A model generated the notes under the pieces. That model saw nothing but the letters and a program-made list of their open reading frames with translations. It did not search any database and had not been told where the DNA came from. Made by a program: the position numbers and the translations under genes. Positions 5,948 through 6,140 of a stretch of DNA of 6,140 bases are shown piece after piece (the stretch's first letter is position 1; every line of letters starts with the position of its first letter). This DNA comes from Opitutaceae bacterium. GTDB lineage: Bacteria; Verrucomicrobiota; Verrucomicrobiia; Opitutales; Opitutaceae. The DNA lies in assembly GCA_031282705.1 (NCBI GenBank), contig JAITDF010000600.1, positions 1 to 6,140 on the forward strand. The letters run 5' to 3'.

Positions 5948-6032
5948 AACCACAGATGAATGCAGATAAACACAGATTCAAGCCATCGTTTCGGAAGCCT
6001 TTATCTGTGTCCATCTGTGTTCATCTGTGGTT
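5948..6032. repeat. Palindromic element 4 (AACCACAGATGAA type)
   Basis: The arms 5948-5977 and 6003-6032 are imperfect inverted repeats with a perfect outer 13 bases (AACCACAGATGAA, TTCATCTGTGGTT). They are made of CACAGATGAA-like units at a ten-base period, with a 25-base loop. Repeats of this style are a familiar intergenic feature of several environmental phyla; that statement is from general knowledge. Confidence 0.8.
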
Positions 6033-6051
6033 AAATAAAACGAACTCTTTA

Positions 6052-6140
6052 TTTAGACAGAATGAACAGAATGGAAAGGAATGAACAAAATCTTAAAACC
6101 CATTCCGTTCATTTCAGTCAATTCCGTCCATTCTGTCTAA
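6052..6140. repeat. Palindromic element 5 (TTTAGACAGAAT type, copy B), reaching the window edge
   Basis: This is a second copy of the element 3 type, about nine bases longer. The left arm starts TTTAGACAGAATGAACAGAA and the window ends in CTGTCTAA, one base short of the perfect outer arm. It is preceded by spacer ATAAAACGAACTCTTTATTT (6035-6054). The array may continue beyond the window. Confidence 0.75.

Noticed and set aside
5618..6140. CRISPR array
   Set aside because: The regularly spaced repeats are palindromes that differ from each other, with similar spacers between them, the reverse of a CRISPR array; no cas-like gene is present.
5597..6140. Integron attC-site array
   Set aside because: The palindromes lack cassette genes between them, and I see no attC-type core sites.

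Overview
The window is high-GC DNA in its genes, with AT-rich, palindrome-loaded intergenic stretches. Most starts lack a Shine-Dalgarno sequence, and the intergenic DNA carries imperfect palindromes built from short units of the ACAGATGA, CGAAGGA and AGACAGAAT types. Together these suggest a member of the Planctomycetes-Verrucomicrobia-Chlamydiae group, most likely a verrucomicrobial (Opitutaceae-like) or lentisphaeral genome. This is an inference from style. No rRNA or universal marker gene is present to settle it, and no tRNA, CRISPR array, transposase or integrase was seen.

Layout. (1) Positions 2-715 hold the 3' part of a probable type IV pilin or pseudopilin gene, ended by a strong intrinsic terminator (791-837). 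(2) Positions 716-1196 are non-coding but structured: a small stem-loop, the terminator, a nested 70-bp palindrome (858-927), a sigma70-like promoter (996-1025), and a 105-bp element whose two 31-bp arms are perfect inverted repeats (1066-1170). (3) Positions 1197-3187 hold two genes joined by an ATGA overlap. The first encodes a GspL/PilM-PilN-like inner-membrane platform protein, the second a GspM/PilO-like partner. (4) A 173-bp AT-rich gap leads to a chain at 3361-5597: an exported Pro/Gln/Ala-repeat coiled-coil protein, a short reading frame of uncertain extent, a coiled-coil single-pass membrane protein, and a small basic protein. Two GTGA start/stop overlaps in this chain suggest translational coupling. 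(5) Positions 5597-6140 carry no gene but a modular array of five imperfect palindromes separated by two classes of conserved AT-rich spacer.

Working together: the pilin and the L/M (N/O) pair point to a divergent type II secretion or type IV pilus-like assembly system. The downstream coiled-coil proteins may be lineage-specific envelope partners of it, but I recognise no family for them and this rests on gene order alone. No assembly ATPase, secretin, polytopic platform protein or prepilin peptidase lies in the window, so the system cannot be typed here. The most unusual items are the palindrome array at the 3' end, the doubly palindromic element in the leader of the GspL-like gene, and a stop-free second frame running through the whole 4459-5352 gene.
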